Assembly (NCBI GenBank): GCA_030340625.1
Contig: JAOPHQ010001144.1
Coordinates: forward strand, 186,001 to 250,000
Direction of reading: 5' to 3'
From: Merluccius polli
Taxonomy: Eukaryota > Chordata > Actinopteri > Gadiformes > Merlucciidae
DNA: 64,000 nt
A program made the position numbers and the translations under genes. Shown piece after piece: positions 1 to 40,355 of the stretch (within the stretch, counting starts at the first letter, position 1; every line of letters begins with the position of its first letter). Below the pieces are notes generated by a model, which was not told the origin of the DNA, searched no databases, and worked only from the letters and a program-made list of their open reading frames with translations.

Positions 1-456
1 TGATTGATTGATATTAATTAATTAATTAATTAATTAGAGGTAGGCCTACAGAAGGGGGCGCCGCTAAATGCGATATGCGTATTCGTTCCGTTTAGTCTTT
101 CTGTACCCTTTATGAACACCTAGGCCTTAATGTGAGAAATCAATAGGCCAAAAGACGGCAATCGTACGGGTTGTGTGATAGACCTAAGTCCCCGCAAAGC
201 CAAATGAACCAGCTGAAAGATAGACAACAGATGTCAAACTCCCAGCAAGTTCCAACATGAAAGGAATTTTACCGTAATGACGACGTCAGCCCGACTTTGG
301 AAATGGGCTGGGAACAAAATAGTCCGGGGGATATAGGTGAGGGTTTGGTGTGAGTGCGTACTGATGACAGCGTGGGTCTGCCCCACCTCCCTGCCCACAC
401 AGACCCAAGAGGAGCCGCTTCACTACGGTACTGTCGGCGGAGAGGAGAGAGTCACG
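1..456. other. bin2 upstream region and 5' leader
   Basis: The first 36 bases are an AT-rich ATTA repeat. The rest is single-copy-looking DNA leading to the bin2 start codon. The presumed 5' leader just before the ATG is GC-richer and purine-rich. A GACGTCA half-site-like motif lies near 280. No upstream coding exon could be supported; the leader extent is inferred, not seen. Confidence 0.4.
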
Positions 457-2855
457 ATGGCAGACAGCAAGATTGGCCCAAATCTGGCCAGACGGGTCCA
501 AAAGTCTCTGAACCGAGCTCAGGAGAAGGTGAGCTTAAATCTTAACTTCCTAATGTCCAGACCCAGACCCGCCATGTGGTTATCATGTATTGGAAAGGAC
601 CGGAGCGACAGACCGGGTCTGTGGTCTGACTTCTCATGTCTACTTAGTAACGGTAGAAAAAGTAATAGTTTAAATCATCAATTCTCATCGATTAGAAGTT
701 AGAGTCAACGCACTTCTAGCGCATGTAATTCAATGAACGTAAAACATGGAGTAACTTGATGATGCTGTCATTATTGCCTAAGTCTAATACAGCTTCTATT
801 TGATTAGCCTACTTGTTTTTTTTGGTAAAAAAGTGTTTATGACGAGTAGGCCGATCTGATGGTTAATATCTGTTCCCCCTGAGTGAGTCCGCCAGCATGA
901 CTGTACAAAGATCATGTTTCCCTGAAGTAACGGAAGGGTAACATATGATAAGGGGATAATGAGGAATGTAGGCCTATATGTAGTACCTATATGTAGTTCA
1001 TATAGGTATATATATGTATATAATGGTTTTCCTTTCCTAATGGTGGAGAGTGCTATCAAAATACCATCTGTTGGTGGAAACAAACGCTGCCACTTCCTGA
1101 GACTAGATCTACTTCCTCTCCTTTGCTGTTGCAACTATGCTACTGCAGAGCTTTGTGGTTCACTCTTACTAAAACCAAAAATTAACAACTTCATACAGTT
1201 GGCTTAAAACTCAAACATGGGCCCATTTCACTGTTTGGAAGGAGAACAAACTGAGCCTGCTTTGTGTGTGTCATATCCATTGCTAGGCAATGTTTCTTTG
1301 ATGCTGTTGTAAAACTGAAATTAGATTATATGGTTCATCGCTGTTCAAGTCTAATAAACAAATACATATTGTCAATGTAACTTTATTGTAAGTGTATGTC
1401 TTGTTTTTAAAAAGGTCCTCCAGAAACTGGGGAAAACTATGGAAACCAAGGACGAACAATTTGAACAATGCTCCCAGAACCTCAGCAAGCAACAGGTAAA
1501 TTAGTAACAGACTCCTTGCATCTTAAATGTCCATGCACACTATGATTCAGAAACCTGGCACATACTAACAGACTTACGTACGCTAGTATAATGGCCGTCT
1601 TGAATTGTGGTGTAATTCACCCTTATCAAAGTTTTTAAGGTCAGCGTTGTCGAGATACAGTTGTTTAATTTGAATGTCCTCGGTGTTGAATGAGAAGCCA
1701 GCCATTTGGGCGAAGATACTAATCCACCTAAAGTTTAGCACAGCCACATATTTTGTTCCTCTCGGCTCTCTACGAATGTGTTTAAGTGAATTATTATGCT
1801 GACTTTAGGCCAAACTATGCATTGACGTCATTGAGTAAACTCTTCCTATTCATGGTGTTTCAGATAGTTTTAAAGTGAAAGACCAGGGCACAGATGTTCA
1901 GAAAACGTAGAACTTCAGGAAGTGCACCCAACAGCAGCAGCAACGTGTTACTTTTATTTATAGATAAACTAATGCTTAACTCCAGTATTGTGACTTACTC
2001 CAGGGTTCAGTCCCAGAATTACATTTTTCATAGCTCCATTTGTTTTTAATGGGTTGTAGCTAGAAGATCATTAAACAAACAGGAGTAAAGGCTAAAACAA
2101 TAATGATCTACACATGAATCGAATCTGAAGCAGACCACAAAGGTCCACTTCGGCATAGTTGAGCATCACGTGTTGTAGCATGGTGTGAATATCATCTTTT
2201 GTTTTTGTTTTTTCTGCACACAGGCAGACGGTGTCAGGTTATCAAAAGATGTTAAAGCTTACTTCACAGCTGTGAAAGGTAGGCTTGTGGTTTCTTGTCT
2301 TTTTATTTTTGTTTCAGTTGTGCAGGGTCTACCGGTTTATATAATGATGATCAAGAGTCACTATGTTTCTGTTATGTTTCATTCACTGCCAAGTAAGAGC
2401 CTGAATAAAAAATGGAAGTGAGTTTGGACATGTATTTTTAGACAGTGTCTTTTGTAAATCAATAAAGGTTGCCATGTGGCAGAACAAGTACCTTTTTGAA
2501 GGAGGATCAAGAAAGAGTTGATACGGCAGTTAATAAATGTGATGCGTGTCATCCGCCACAAGCCCAAACATAATACCATAAAGACGTCACAGTGCTGTTC
2601 TTGCCGATTCCAGAGAAACGCGACTATGATTACAGCTGACTCTAAGCTCAAATGGAGCATGTATGATATTACAAGTTTAACAGTGCTTAAAGTGTTTTGT
2701 AATGGTTGTGTGTTGCAGCAATACATGAGTCATCTAAACGTCTGTCTCAGACGCTGAAGGACGTCTACGAGTCTGACTGGAATGGCGGAGAAGACCTCTC
2801 TGACATCATTGAAGTATGGCTTTCTTTCTGCAGATCTTGAGCGTATAACTTGTTT

Positions 2856-2903
<48 letters not shown>

Positions 2904-5900
2904 CAAACTTTATTGTTCCCCGAAGGGAAATTCAGTCGTCATAGCAGCAATGGTAAATATTGTGCAATTTACCATTGCTTCTATGACGACTGAATTTCCC
3001 TTTGGTGTAGTTGTAACTATAGTGTGTAGTTGTTTGCCGAAAACAAATGAAGTGACTATAATGTGTAACTATCACTTTTCTTTTGTTTTTAGAAAGAGGA
3101 CTTGATGTGGAATGACTATGAAGAGAAAATGTCCGATCAGATTGTGCGCACAATGGAGAACTACACAAGTCAATTCCCAGAGGTCAAGGTAAACAAAGAC
3201 ATTTTTGGGACTTCTGTGATTCCTCGTTCTCATGTAATGATTACAAACAAAACGAATGCCCAAATATTTCTTGGAACTCGCCATCTGGCAGGAGCGAGTG
3301 GCCAAGCGCGGACGCAAGCTGGTGGATTACGACTCGGCTCGCCACCACTTGGAGGCGCTTCAGGGTGCCAAGAAGAAGGATGACGGCAAGATAGCCAAGG
3401 TACAGGACAACAAATGCACATGTGAAACTAACAGAATTCTGAAAAGCAGGACATTTTTAGCCCAGACTATTGGGGACTTCTTTCTCCTTTTTATTGCTGT
3501 GTAACCAAAATGGTGTCTCGTCACGCAGGCTGACGAGGAGTTCAACAAAGCACAGAATGTTTTTGAGGAACTAAACAATGAGCTGAGAGAGGAGCTGCCT
3601 GTTCTTTATCAGAGGTACATGGCTAAACAACACCACCCATATACATGTGCATTCTTCAAGTAGAAAGGCACCCTTGTCACTGCCATTGCTTCTCTAGTAT
3701 TGAACTTGTTTTTGAACGGAAGTATTAGTGGAAACACAGTCTTGATACATTACTCCTGCTGAACAATATAGATTTATTTTATCTTCTTTAGAGATAACTG
3801 CTAATATTCCTCCAAATGGCAGAACAATCGAAAATCAAGTGACTTCTCAATACGTCTAAATACATGAGGAGCATGTTATCAGATGTAATATTATAATTTA
3901 TATAGTACTTGTGAAGTACTTTAACCCGGTATTGTAACAATATGCAAAACCAGTTGGTAGTTCGTGCACTGCCCGAACTCTTGGTTCACTAAAATCAACT
4001 GACTCGGGTACCAAAACAATTCCTCTCTCTCTCTCGCTCTCTTTTTGTAGCCGAATAGGTTGTTATGTGACCGTCTTCCAGAATATATCGAACCTGCGGG
4101 ACGTCTTCTACAAGGAAATGAGTGTGGTAAATATATGCCAGTGATCTGCCAGTTCATATTGAGAAGAAAGGCATTGTTTTTTTAAATTGTATTATTTATT
4201 TGTTTTATGTGATGAAAGTACAATGACCTATATATTTGAATGCAAAGTTTTCTCTCTCAAATTACAGTTGAACCATGAACTATACAATGTGATGAAGAAA
4301 CTCGAGACTCAGTATTCGGGTAAAGCATTCATCATCAAGGGCCTCAACAGGTGAGTGCATTGTAATTTTCAACGTCTTTCAACAAAGTTTCCAACGTCTG
4401 TGTGGATACTGGCAGAAAAGTTGTATTCTCAAAATTATGGGTTCATATTTCAGACGTGATAAAATTAACCCTGAATCATAGTCCGGACATAATAGTCATA
4501 TTCCATAAATGTTGAGTTCATAATTTGCACATAATAAAATGAACCACCAAATAATGCACAACTGACTTGCAGCAGTGTATGTGTACCTTACACACACGTG
4601 ATTCTATCTGTTAGGAACATATTGAGTTAATGTGAGGTGGGTGAAATTGAGGCATTTCAGAAATATTAGCTAGGCGTAACCCATCAAAACCGCTATGATA
4701 TTCCCTCTTTTACTTTTCTTAAATAGTTTTTCTGAGGAATGTGCTTAAATGCTACAGTCATGCATCATTTGTCTTGGATTGTGGGGAGTACCAATGTCTT
4801 TGCTCTCTCTTCTTCTCACAGCTCCAAGTCAAAGAAGAAGAAGTCTATCGTCATCTCCAACCCCATTCCCTGCAACACAGCCTTCCCCTCCGACCACGTC
4901 TCCATGCACCCCACCGGCCAGAGTGACGGCAAGGACGGCGAGCCCTCTGCCCCCAGCGCCTCACCGGAGTCCAGCCTCTCGGGGGACGGTGCTGATACGG
5001 CCACGCACAAGCGCCAGTCGGCATGCGACAGCGAGAGTGGGGACGGCAGCGTGGGGAGGCGGAGCCTGGACGATATGGAGGCGGAGCAGCCAGAACTCTG
5101 TTCCAGCCACTCGGACGACTCCGGTGTGGGTGTACCCACGCCGGAGGTGGCAGGGCAGGAAGTGGCACATCCCCTGCTACCGGTGAGTGACACCCCCCAG
5201 CAGCAGAGTAGTCCGGAGCAGAAAGACGAGGCTGGCCTGACTCCGTCGCCGGAAGTCAAGACCAAAGCCCCACCTGTCCCCGCCCCCCGCGTCTCCTTTG
5301 GTGGCGCTGACCGACGGTCCGACTCCCCCGGCAAGACCCAGCCAGTGGAGGCAGAGAAGGAAGAGGTGGCGGCAGAGAAGGAAGAGGTGGCGGCAGAGAA
5401 GGAAGAGGTGGTGGCGGCAGAGAAGGAAGAGGTGGTGGCGGCAGAGAAGGAAGAGGTGGCGGCGGCAGAGAAGGAAGAGGTGGCGGCAGAGAAGGAAGAG
5501 GTGGCGGCGGCAGAGAAGGAAGAGGTGGCGGCGGCAGAGAAGGAAGAGGTGGCGGCGGCAGAGAAGGAAGAGGTGGCGGCGGCAGAGAAGGAAGAGGTGG
5601 TGGCGGCAGAGAAGGAAGAGGTGAAGGCGGCAGAGAAGGAAGAGGTGAAGGCGGCAGAGAAGGAAGAGGTGAAGGCGGCAGAGAAGGAAGAGGTGAAAGC
5701 GCAGACGGAAGCATCAGGAAAAGACTCTGCCAGTCCCCCTGGCGTCCTTTACAAGGTAACATGAAGTATGAAGTCATATCATTATTATTATGCTCATTAT
5801 TAATGAGTATAAATAGAGCTATAAAAGTGAGCTATAAAAAGAGCCAATGAAATTGGATATATTTAGAGATTTCTCTGGGAAAACAATTTCCAAAGCGTGG

Positions 5901-6653
5901 TAGAACTCTTATGTTATTGTTGTTTTACCTTCAATAAAAATATCTTTATTATTTCCATTAGATCTGTAATATTGTTTAAAAGCAGTTTAAAAAAAAGGTT
6001 AAAAGCAGTATTTTTGTTGACGGTACTTATTGATCTCCGCCAGGGGGTGGCAGTAGAGAGTCACTCGAGTTCAGAAGAAGGCGCGCTCCAGTTTGAGCAG
6101 GGAGACGTCATCCTGGTGCTCGCAGATGCTCCAAAGGTATGGTGTGATGATCAAATATGAGGTTGGAAACGTCAGTGAGAAAGGAAAACTAGTTTTAGTT
6201 CTGATACCATACTTTACATTTACATTTACTTCAATGTAATGACCCTCAGACTGTTTAGAAATCTATTTTGAATTCATAAGCATATTGTGATATTTATTGA
6301 TATTGTGTAAAATTACCTATAATTATTGTGATAATATATTTTTTTAATAATATTGCCCAGCCCTAAGCTCCCTGTAAACATTATTAACCACATTATTTTG
6401 GTATAACTTTAGCAACAGGACTTTTTCGAAATGCGGAACTCAGCAACCCCCCACGTCATCCACAATGCGTCTTTGGGGCTCAGCTATTTCTTATCCATAT
6501 TTCTTGTATTGTTTTTATTTTCTCAAGCAGGAAGGCATGCTTAAGGGGATCCGGGAGGCGAGCTGGATGCAGCACCAAGACCTAGAGAACCACTCTGGTG
6601 TCTTTGCAGCGGAGCTCATACAGCCAGCCCAGGCTCTCAATGAGGCAATATAA
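457..6653 (+). CDS. bin2: Bridging integrator 2 (N-BAR protein with diverged C-terminal SH3), 12 coding exons
   Basis: Amphiphysin/BIN family protein that binds and bends membranes through an N-BAR dimer. Exons: 457-528, 1415-1495, 2224-2278, 2719-2813, 3093-3188, 3292-3399, 3529-3614, 4051-4126, 4268-4350, 4822-5755, 6044-6136, 6531-6653. All have GT..AG borders and the phases join to one 633-aa frame. The ATG at 457 has A at -3 and G at +4 and opens the amphipathic H0 helix (MADSKIGPNLARRVQKSLNR). Family hallmarks are KRGRKLVDYDSARHHLEA (exon 6) and IGCYVTVFQNISNLRDVFY (exon 8); these match BIN2 better than BIN1. Residues from about 250 to 560 (exon 10) are a disordered acidic linker with 15 AEKEEV units. 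Exons 11-12 encode an SH3-like end (see findings). As I recall, mammalian BIN2 lacks SH3, so the fish gene keeps an ancestral part. Sure of family, fairly sure of BIN2 over paralogues. Confidence 0.93.
2856..2903. repeat. (GATA)n microsatellite in bin2 intron 4
   Basis: About twelve uninterrupted GATA units. It directly abuts the palindromic repeat starting at 2923. Confidence 0.95.
2923..3002. repeat. Near-perfect 36-bp palindrome in bin2 intron 4
   Basis: The left arm 2923-2958 is the reverse complement of 2967-3002 with one mismatch, around an 8-nt loop. The preceding stretch (TTTATTGTTCCCCGAAGGGAAATT) resembles the 3' end of a fish retroposon. This is probably two head-to-head insertions or a snap-back copy of that end. 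Confidence 0.8.
5351..5695 (+). repeat. Coding minisatellite in bin2: 15 AEKEEV units
   Basis: In-frame 18-24-bp units, each encoding A-E-K-E-E-V preceded by 0-2 linker residues (A, AA, VA, KA). The last units change linker to KA. The purine-rich strand makes all units nearly identical at DNA level. It sits between the serine/proline-rich linker and the SH3 exons. Confidence 0.9.
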
Positions 6654-6998
6654 CACGCACATCCCATCTCCTCCCATGGAACCGCTGGTGATTCACACAC
6701 ATACACATGCAAACACAGGAGAGTGAAGCCACATGTCTTGGACACAGGCGTTGTACAACCGGGAAGAACAAGTCCCACATGGTTCTCACATGCTGTGATG
6801 TTGCAACTTGTTGGACGATAATGTTACATTTTTAAAAAGAGATATTTTCTATATTTGCTAAGGGTCTTAAACATTAACAAATGTTTGGGTTTTATGTGAT
6901 ATACAGTATTTTTTTCCTCTTTTTTTTTCAACCTCAATGCTGTGAATGCTAGGAAATTGTTTTTATACTCATGTTGTCTTTTCTCAATAACGTTTCTT

Positions 6999-7004
6999 AA
7001 TAAA
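6999..7004 (+). promoter_or_regulatory. Likely bin2 polyadenylation signal
   Basis: AATAAA about 345 bases after the bin2 stop codon, the first canonical hexamer in the 3' UTR. Site of cleavage not determinable here. Confidence 0.6.
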
Positions 7005-8497
7005 GTTGTAAAGCTAAATTAGGCTGGAAAAAAATATTTTTGGCACCTCGGCACATGCAATAATATATTTGTAATAGCCGAATCAGATCTTTGTCATGTC
7101 TAATGCTTCAATACATAACATTTGCAGTTGTTTTCACTGTGCAATTGCTTGCTCCCTTTTGCTACCATTACAGTATGGCTCGTATTAAACCATACTATAC
7201 TGTATTGCCAATACACAGTCGGGGAATGTGTATTGGCAAGTATTGCAACACTTGCGAAGTTGTATTCTAGTTCTAGTTTGTCATGTGATTCAACCTATAA
7301 ATAGCAGGGCTACTTTAAAAGGTACAGGACAAGCATGGCCTCATTGCACAACGCTATTAAAGTATGCTTTTTTAACTACAGAGGTGATTCAACTTTAAGA
7401 GCATTAACTTAAGTTGTTTTTGTAACAGTTTTATTAGAGGGCATGATGAGAGTTTCAAAGAGAAACCTGTTTATACTGTTGCTTTAAACACACAGGTAAA
7501 AGGTGATACAGGGCCTGAAACTAATTTCTGTGGCAAACTAATTTAATGTCACCCATTTGTTATCTTGTTCTTGTAGTTTAGCCAGGAAAAACTGTCGCGG
7601 AAATATTGAGCTGGAGGAACCAGATACGAAATATGACACTGTGAAAGGGTGCAATCGATAATGGGAAGCAAGCAAGCAATAATAGGAAGCAAATAATGTG
7701 ATGCATACATGACGCATACCTGTGAATCTACCTGCACAGCAACATCAATGGAAATTTCTACTCGCATTTCCAGAAAGACTACAGCTCGGAGGCCTAACCA
7801 TGTTGTCATCACATCAATTCTTACAATCTGTATTGTTGAGAAACAAGTTGAGTTGTAAAGATCGGGGATGAAAATTGCTTTACGTTGCCCTGTTTCAAGC
7901 AGTGCTCTTATTAAAACCACAGCACACTGTCGTCAATACTCCTGTTGGAACAAACCTCGGTCTGTATCATTCCTGTCAGATGATGTCACCTCCCAATGAC
8001 ATAGGGAAGACATGGTGTAATTATGGGCTGGGTTAGAATCCTGCTTCCTTGTGCCCTAGGAAGGAGAGGACGAAAGCCTCCATTTCATAATAAACACGTT
8101 TTCATTCCCAACACCGTTTGCCCGGTATTAGCTGGTCATCAACTCTTTTCTTTACAGGATCACTTTTTGCACTTTTACACTACTTGAGGATGTTTGAGTG
8201 ACTTTTTAGGGTAGTTTTTTTTCCAAGAGCTAGTAAAAAAGCATATAGGTGTTTCCTACACCAGTTGTTACTCTACAACTGGTCTGTAATATATATTATG
8301 TAACTTGGAAGTATTAACACTTTGAAATGACCAAAAGCCTTTATGCATGCATAGCTAGCTTGTTGGTGGAAGTAACATAATCCTTTACGGGGAAGATGGT
8401 GTTTAAAAAAAAAGGATCATAAATAATTGTAGCTACTTCATAAAAATGAATGAATTAGTAGTTGTAACATTTCCCTGTAAAGTTCTGTTGTTTTCAG

Positions 8498-8580
8498 AGT
8501 ATTCCTGAAGGCCTCCGAGGCCCAAGAGAGCTTCAGCTTCCGGACAGTTTTCCAACAAATCAGTTTTACAGGAGGTGATG
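8498..8580 (+). other. Isolated exon-like segment (unassigned)
   Basis: An 83-base segment with a good acceptor (TTGTTTTCAG) and a strong donor (G|GTGAGA). One frame is open throughout and reads VFLKASEAQESFSFRTVFQQ and onward. No partner exon was found nearby and I do not recognise the peptide. It could be chance, a remnant exon, or a non-coding exon. Confidence 0.15.
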
Positions 8581-11429
8581 GTGAGAATTTAGAGTCGGAG
8601 AAACACTAGCAACACGCAATTTCATGACAACCTGTTATTTATAGCATAACTTTAGGGAACGGCTGAAATGTGATACAGGGCCTAAAACTCATCATTAGCT
8701 TTTGTTATTTTTCTATGAATATTGTTTTTCTAATTGTATCCCACAACTGAATAAAGGACAATTATTGATGAATTAAAAGCTACTTTATATTACTGAGATT
8801 TCCTGATCTCAGTGGAACTAGTGGTTGCTAAAAAGGGGTAAATGGACCAAACCCTGTTGCCCAGGGCAACCACACATCTGTTACCGTTTTAACTTCCATG
8901 TAAGACACGAGGGCTAAACATGCAAGACATTTCTTGGCTACATATTTCATATGGATAAAATGCACTGCTGCCCAACTCCACTTCTCCCATGCAATGAGAC
9001 TTCACTGCACTGGGGTGACCCCTCACAGCGCTGGTGATAGCCTCGTGCTGTGCCATTTATCAATGGTGGTTTCTCTGAATTGCCCAGGGTTGTATCAGTT
9101 GAAGCACATTAAGAAGTGGTGTTGTGTTTACAAGACACACCATAGATAATCTTTATATCCCTCCGGACCTATGTAGTTTCAACCACAGTCCTGTAGCCAC
9201 TGTATTGTGGTTTGAAAAAGGCAACGCAGATAAGATGTTACATTGCCTTTGCAGTTGTTTGGATTCCCAAAAGCATTTTTGTTTCCTCCCCATCTGGCAC
9301 GTAAAAAAACAGTCAGTATTGTTCCCATTTACTGTTCATAGACGAGTTCAAACGAGATATGGTATTGTCTTCACAGAGAGTAGAAATGCACTTGGACTGG
9401 GATGTCAAAACAAGGCAGGAACCACATTTAATTATATTTTTTTAAAACAAACTTTGGACTAAATGAGTTGTGTCACAGAGTATAATTTAGAGTAGTGGAG
9501 CTATAACAACAAAAAGTGAATTCTCTACACAGTGACAAGAAGCAGATCAAAGTATGGCATTTGAATGAATCAATACAGAAATGCAGTATTAGAGTTTAAA
9601 TGTCTGGCTTTGTGTTTATGCACCCAGCCTGTAGGCCTGTTCTTTTAGGGGAACAACAATAATTAAACGATTGGCTGCTATAGATAATATCCCATGATAA
9701 CACTCCATGTTAGTTATCATGGGATAGGGATATTATCATAATACCTCAGTGTTTGAGATATTATCTCATATTTCTCACTGTTTGAGATCTTACCACACTC
9801 CAAATGTCTACCATATGTAGCTTTCGTTCTCCATCCACTTGAGCTCAGATCATTTAGCTCATTAGTGTTACCTCACCAAATGACCATATCCTCATGGTTA
9901 ACTGTAATTACTGGGGGAGGGGAGCTTTTACATGACATTTATTTGTATTTTGCAAAAAGGCAGTATATGTAGGCAGGCATGTGTATGTAAAAATCCATAT
10001 TCTTCAAGTTCATATTGTGTCAACCTTTATGTTGAGTAACCACGATGGGAAAATGTAAGGCTGGTATAAAAGGTTACATTTCACAAGCAAATACACATAA
10101 CTGCACTGAAGTAAGTGTTGAGGAGTTTCCTCCATTGCATCATTTGAAATCACAGAAGAGAGACCCAGCTTTTCCCTTGTCCAGTTTGGGACTTGGCTGC
10201 AATAGTTTCAGGGAAACCATTTACACCGAATAAAACCAACTCAACAAAAGTCACACTATACATTATGTTGATGATCACATTTTTCCGCGTTGACCCCAAG
10301 CCGGGGTCGGTTAATAGAGACAACATTGTTTTCACACCTTTTGAAGATCTTTTAAAGTCTCGATTGATCTTCTCATGAATAAATGAAGAATTGAGTTCTT
10401 TTGAAAAATGTCTATTTCATGTAATGTTCGTATGGTTTTCGCAGGAGGTCATGGTTCAATGGTCCAGCATGACTCTAAACCTTTCCCAATTTATATAGCA
10501 CACCACACCCTCAATCTCAGTACAGCCCACAGTTTGCTACTCCGCTCAGGTTGTTTTCTAAGGGCACCGTTCTCATGTTTTTGCTATAGTCAGTGCTATG
10601 GCTTCCATGAGAGGAATTGACTTCTGGGTCATATTTGCCAACATTGCTGCTCCGTATAAGTCAAAATAAGAGTATTGTTGTGGATTTAAGCTAGCTATAC
10701 CACCAGAGGACTGACTTTACCCGACCTAACGTATAAATAAAGTCAGCACCTTTCAGAGGGTAATCTCTATCAAAGACATGGTTTGGTGAATGGCAGCTAC
10801 TGTTCTTGTTCTAACTGGTAGGGGCCATCTGGTTAAATATATCGCAGAGGAGGCGCATGGTGTGGAGGGGTGATTATATAGGCCGCAAGCCATGACGTGA
10901 AAGTGTGTTTTTTAAAGACTGAGAACCCTAGCTCTGTTTTGTTGCCTTTGGTTACATGTGATGACTCACTGTTGTTAAAACATGGGGGGGGGGGGGGTTC
11001 TTGCTCAGCGCTAAAACACACAGTTGGCCCACCTGACTGTCACTCACTCCAGTTCATCACCTAATGAAAAGGTGATAAACAGCCAGAACAGTGTATTCGG
11101 TCCTTCTGTGTGAATAGAATAGAAGGGGCTGTTTTTTCCCATCTCAACCCTGTTAAAGCCAAACCGTTGATTCTTCTACATTAGGAAAACACATACTTTA
11201 ACCTGTAAGTTACATTTGTGTTGTTGACATAGGGGAGAATCATCCAATGTTGCCTGTAAACAATGTCAAAGTCCAAAACAAGCGTGGATGAGTATTTCTC
11301 TTGTCTCCTCTTTCACTTCTGCCTTCACCAGACCAGATACATCTAATATCTCAGGCTCCACCCAAACTTATTTCAACAGTCCCTATACGCCCCCCTCTCC
11401 TTTTCTCTCTCCTCCTAGTAGCCCTGTGT

Positions 11430-11473
11430 GTGTGTGCGTGTGTGCGCGCGCGTGTGTGTGTGTGTGTGTGTGT

Positions 11474-11534
<61 letters not shown>
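11430..11534. repeat. (TG)n(TC)n compound microsatellite upstream of itga5
   Basis: A GT/GC-rich run passes directly into about 29 TC units, ending roughly 160 bases before the itga5 ATG. Polypyrimidine-polypurine DNA in a promoter-proximal position may adopt non-B structure; that is inference. Confidence 0.9.
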
Positions 11535-11537
<3 letters not shown>

Positions 11538-11635
11538 CAACCCTCACGCTCTAGGCTGGTTTATCCTTTACATCTGCTGCTGTGGACCAGGAGCTGCTGC
11601 TGGAGCCGTGTGAGTTGAAGGGTGTCGTGGTCTCC

Positions 11636-11692
11636 ATGAGCCCCACGACCAGAGCCATGGCTACTCCATGAAAGAAGAGCCGCACAGGAGAG

Positions 11693-11718
<26 letters not shown>
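11636..11718 (+). promoter_or_regulatory. Two overlapping upstream ORFs before/over the itga5 start
   Basis: An ATG at 11636 opens an 11-codon ORF (MSPTTRAMATP) that stops at 11669-11671. It contains a second in-frame ATG at 11657 in optimal GCCATGG context. Its stop overlaps an ATG at 11668 that opens a 16-codon ORF ending at 11718, beyond the itga5 ATG at 11693 and out of frame with it. This matters only if transcription starts upstream of 11636, which the sequence alone does not show. Confidence 0.5.

Positions 11719-40355
<28,637 letters not shown>

Larger units (their letters stand above)
7021..11635. other. bin2-itga5 intergenic DNA
   Basis: No supported gene. It holds a hairpin at 9688-9726, a G12 run near 10984, two similar short segments beginning GTGATACAGGGCCT at 7503 and 8671, and one isolated exon-like segment at 8498-8580. 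The last part before 11636 is presumably itga5 promoter and leader, carrying the (TG)n(TC)n tract. Confidence 0.5.

Noticed and set aside
5256..5777. Antisense Pro-rich open frame opposite bin2 exon 10
   Set aside because: Mirror of the AEKEEV coding repeat; the sense strand has matching splice phases.
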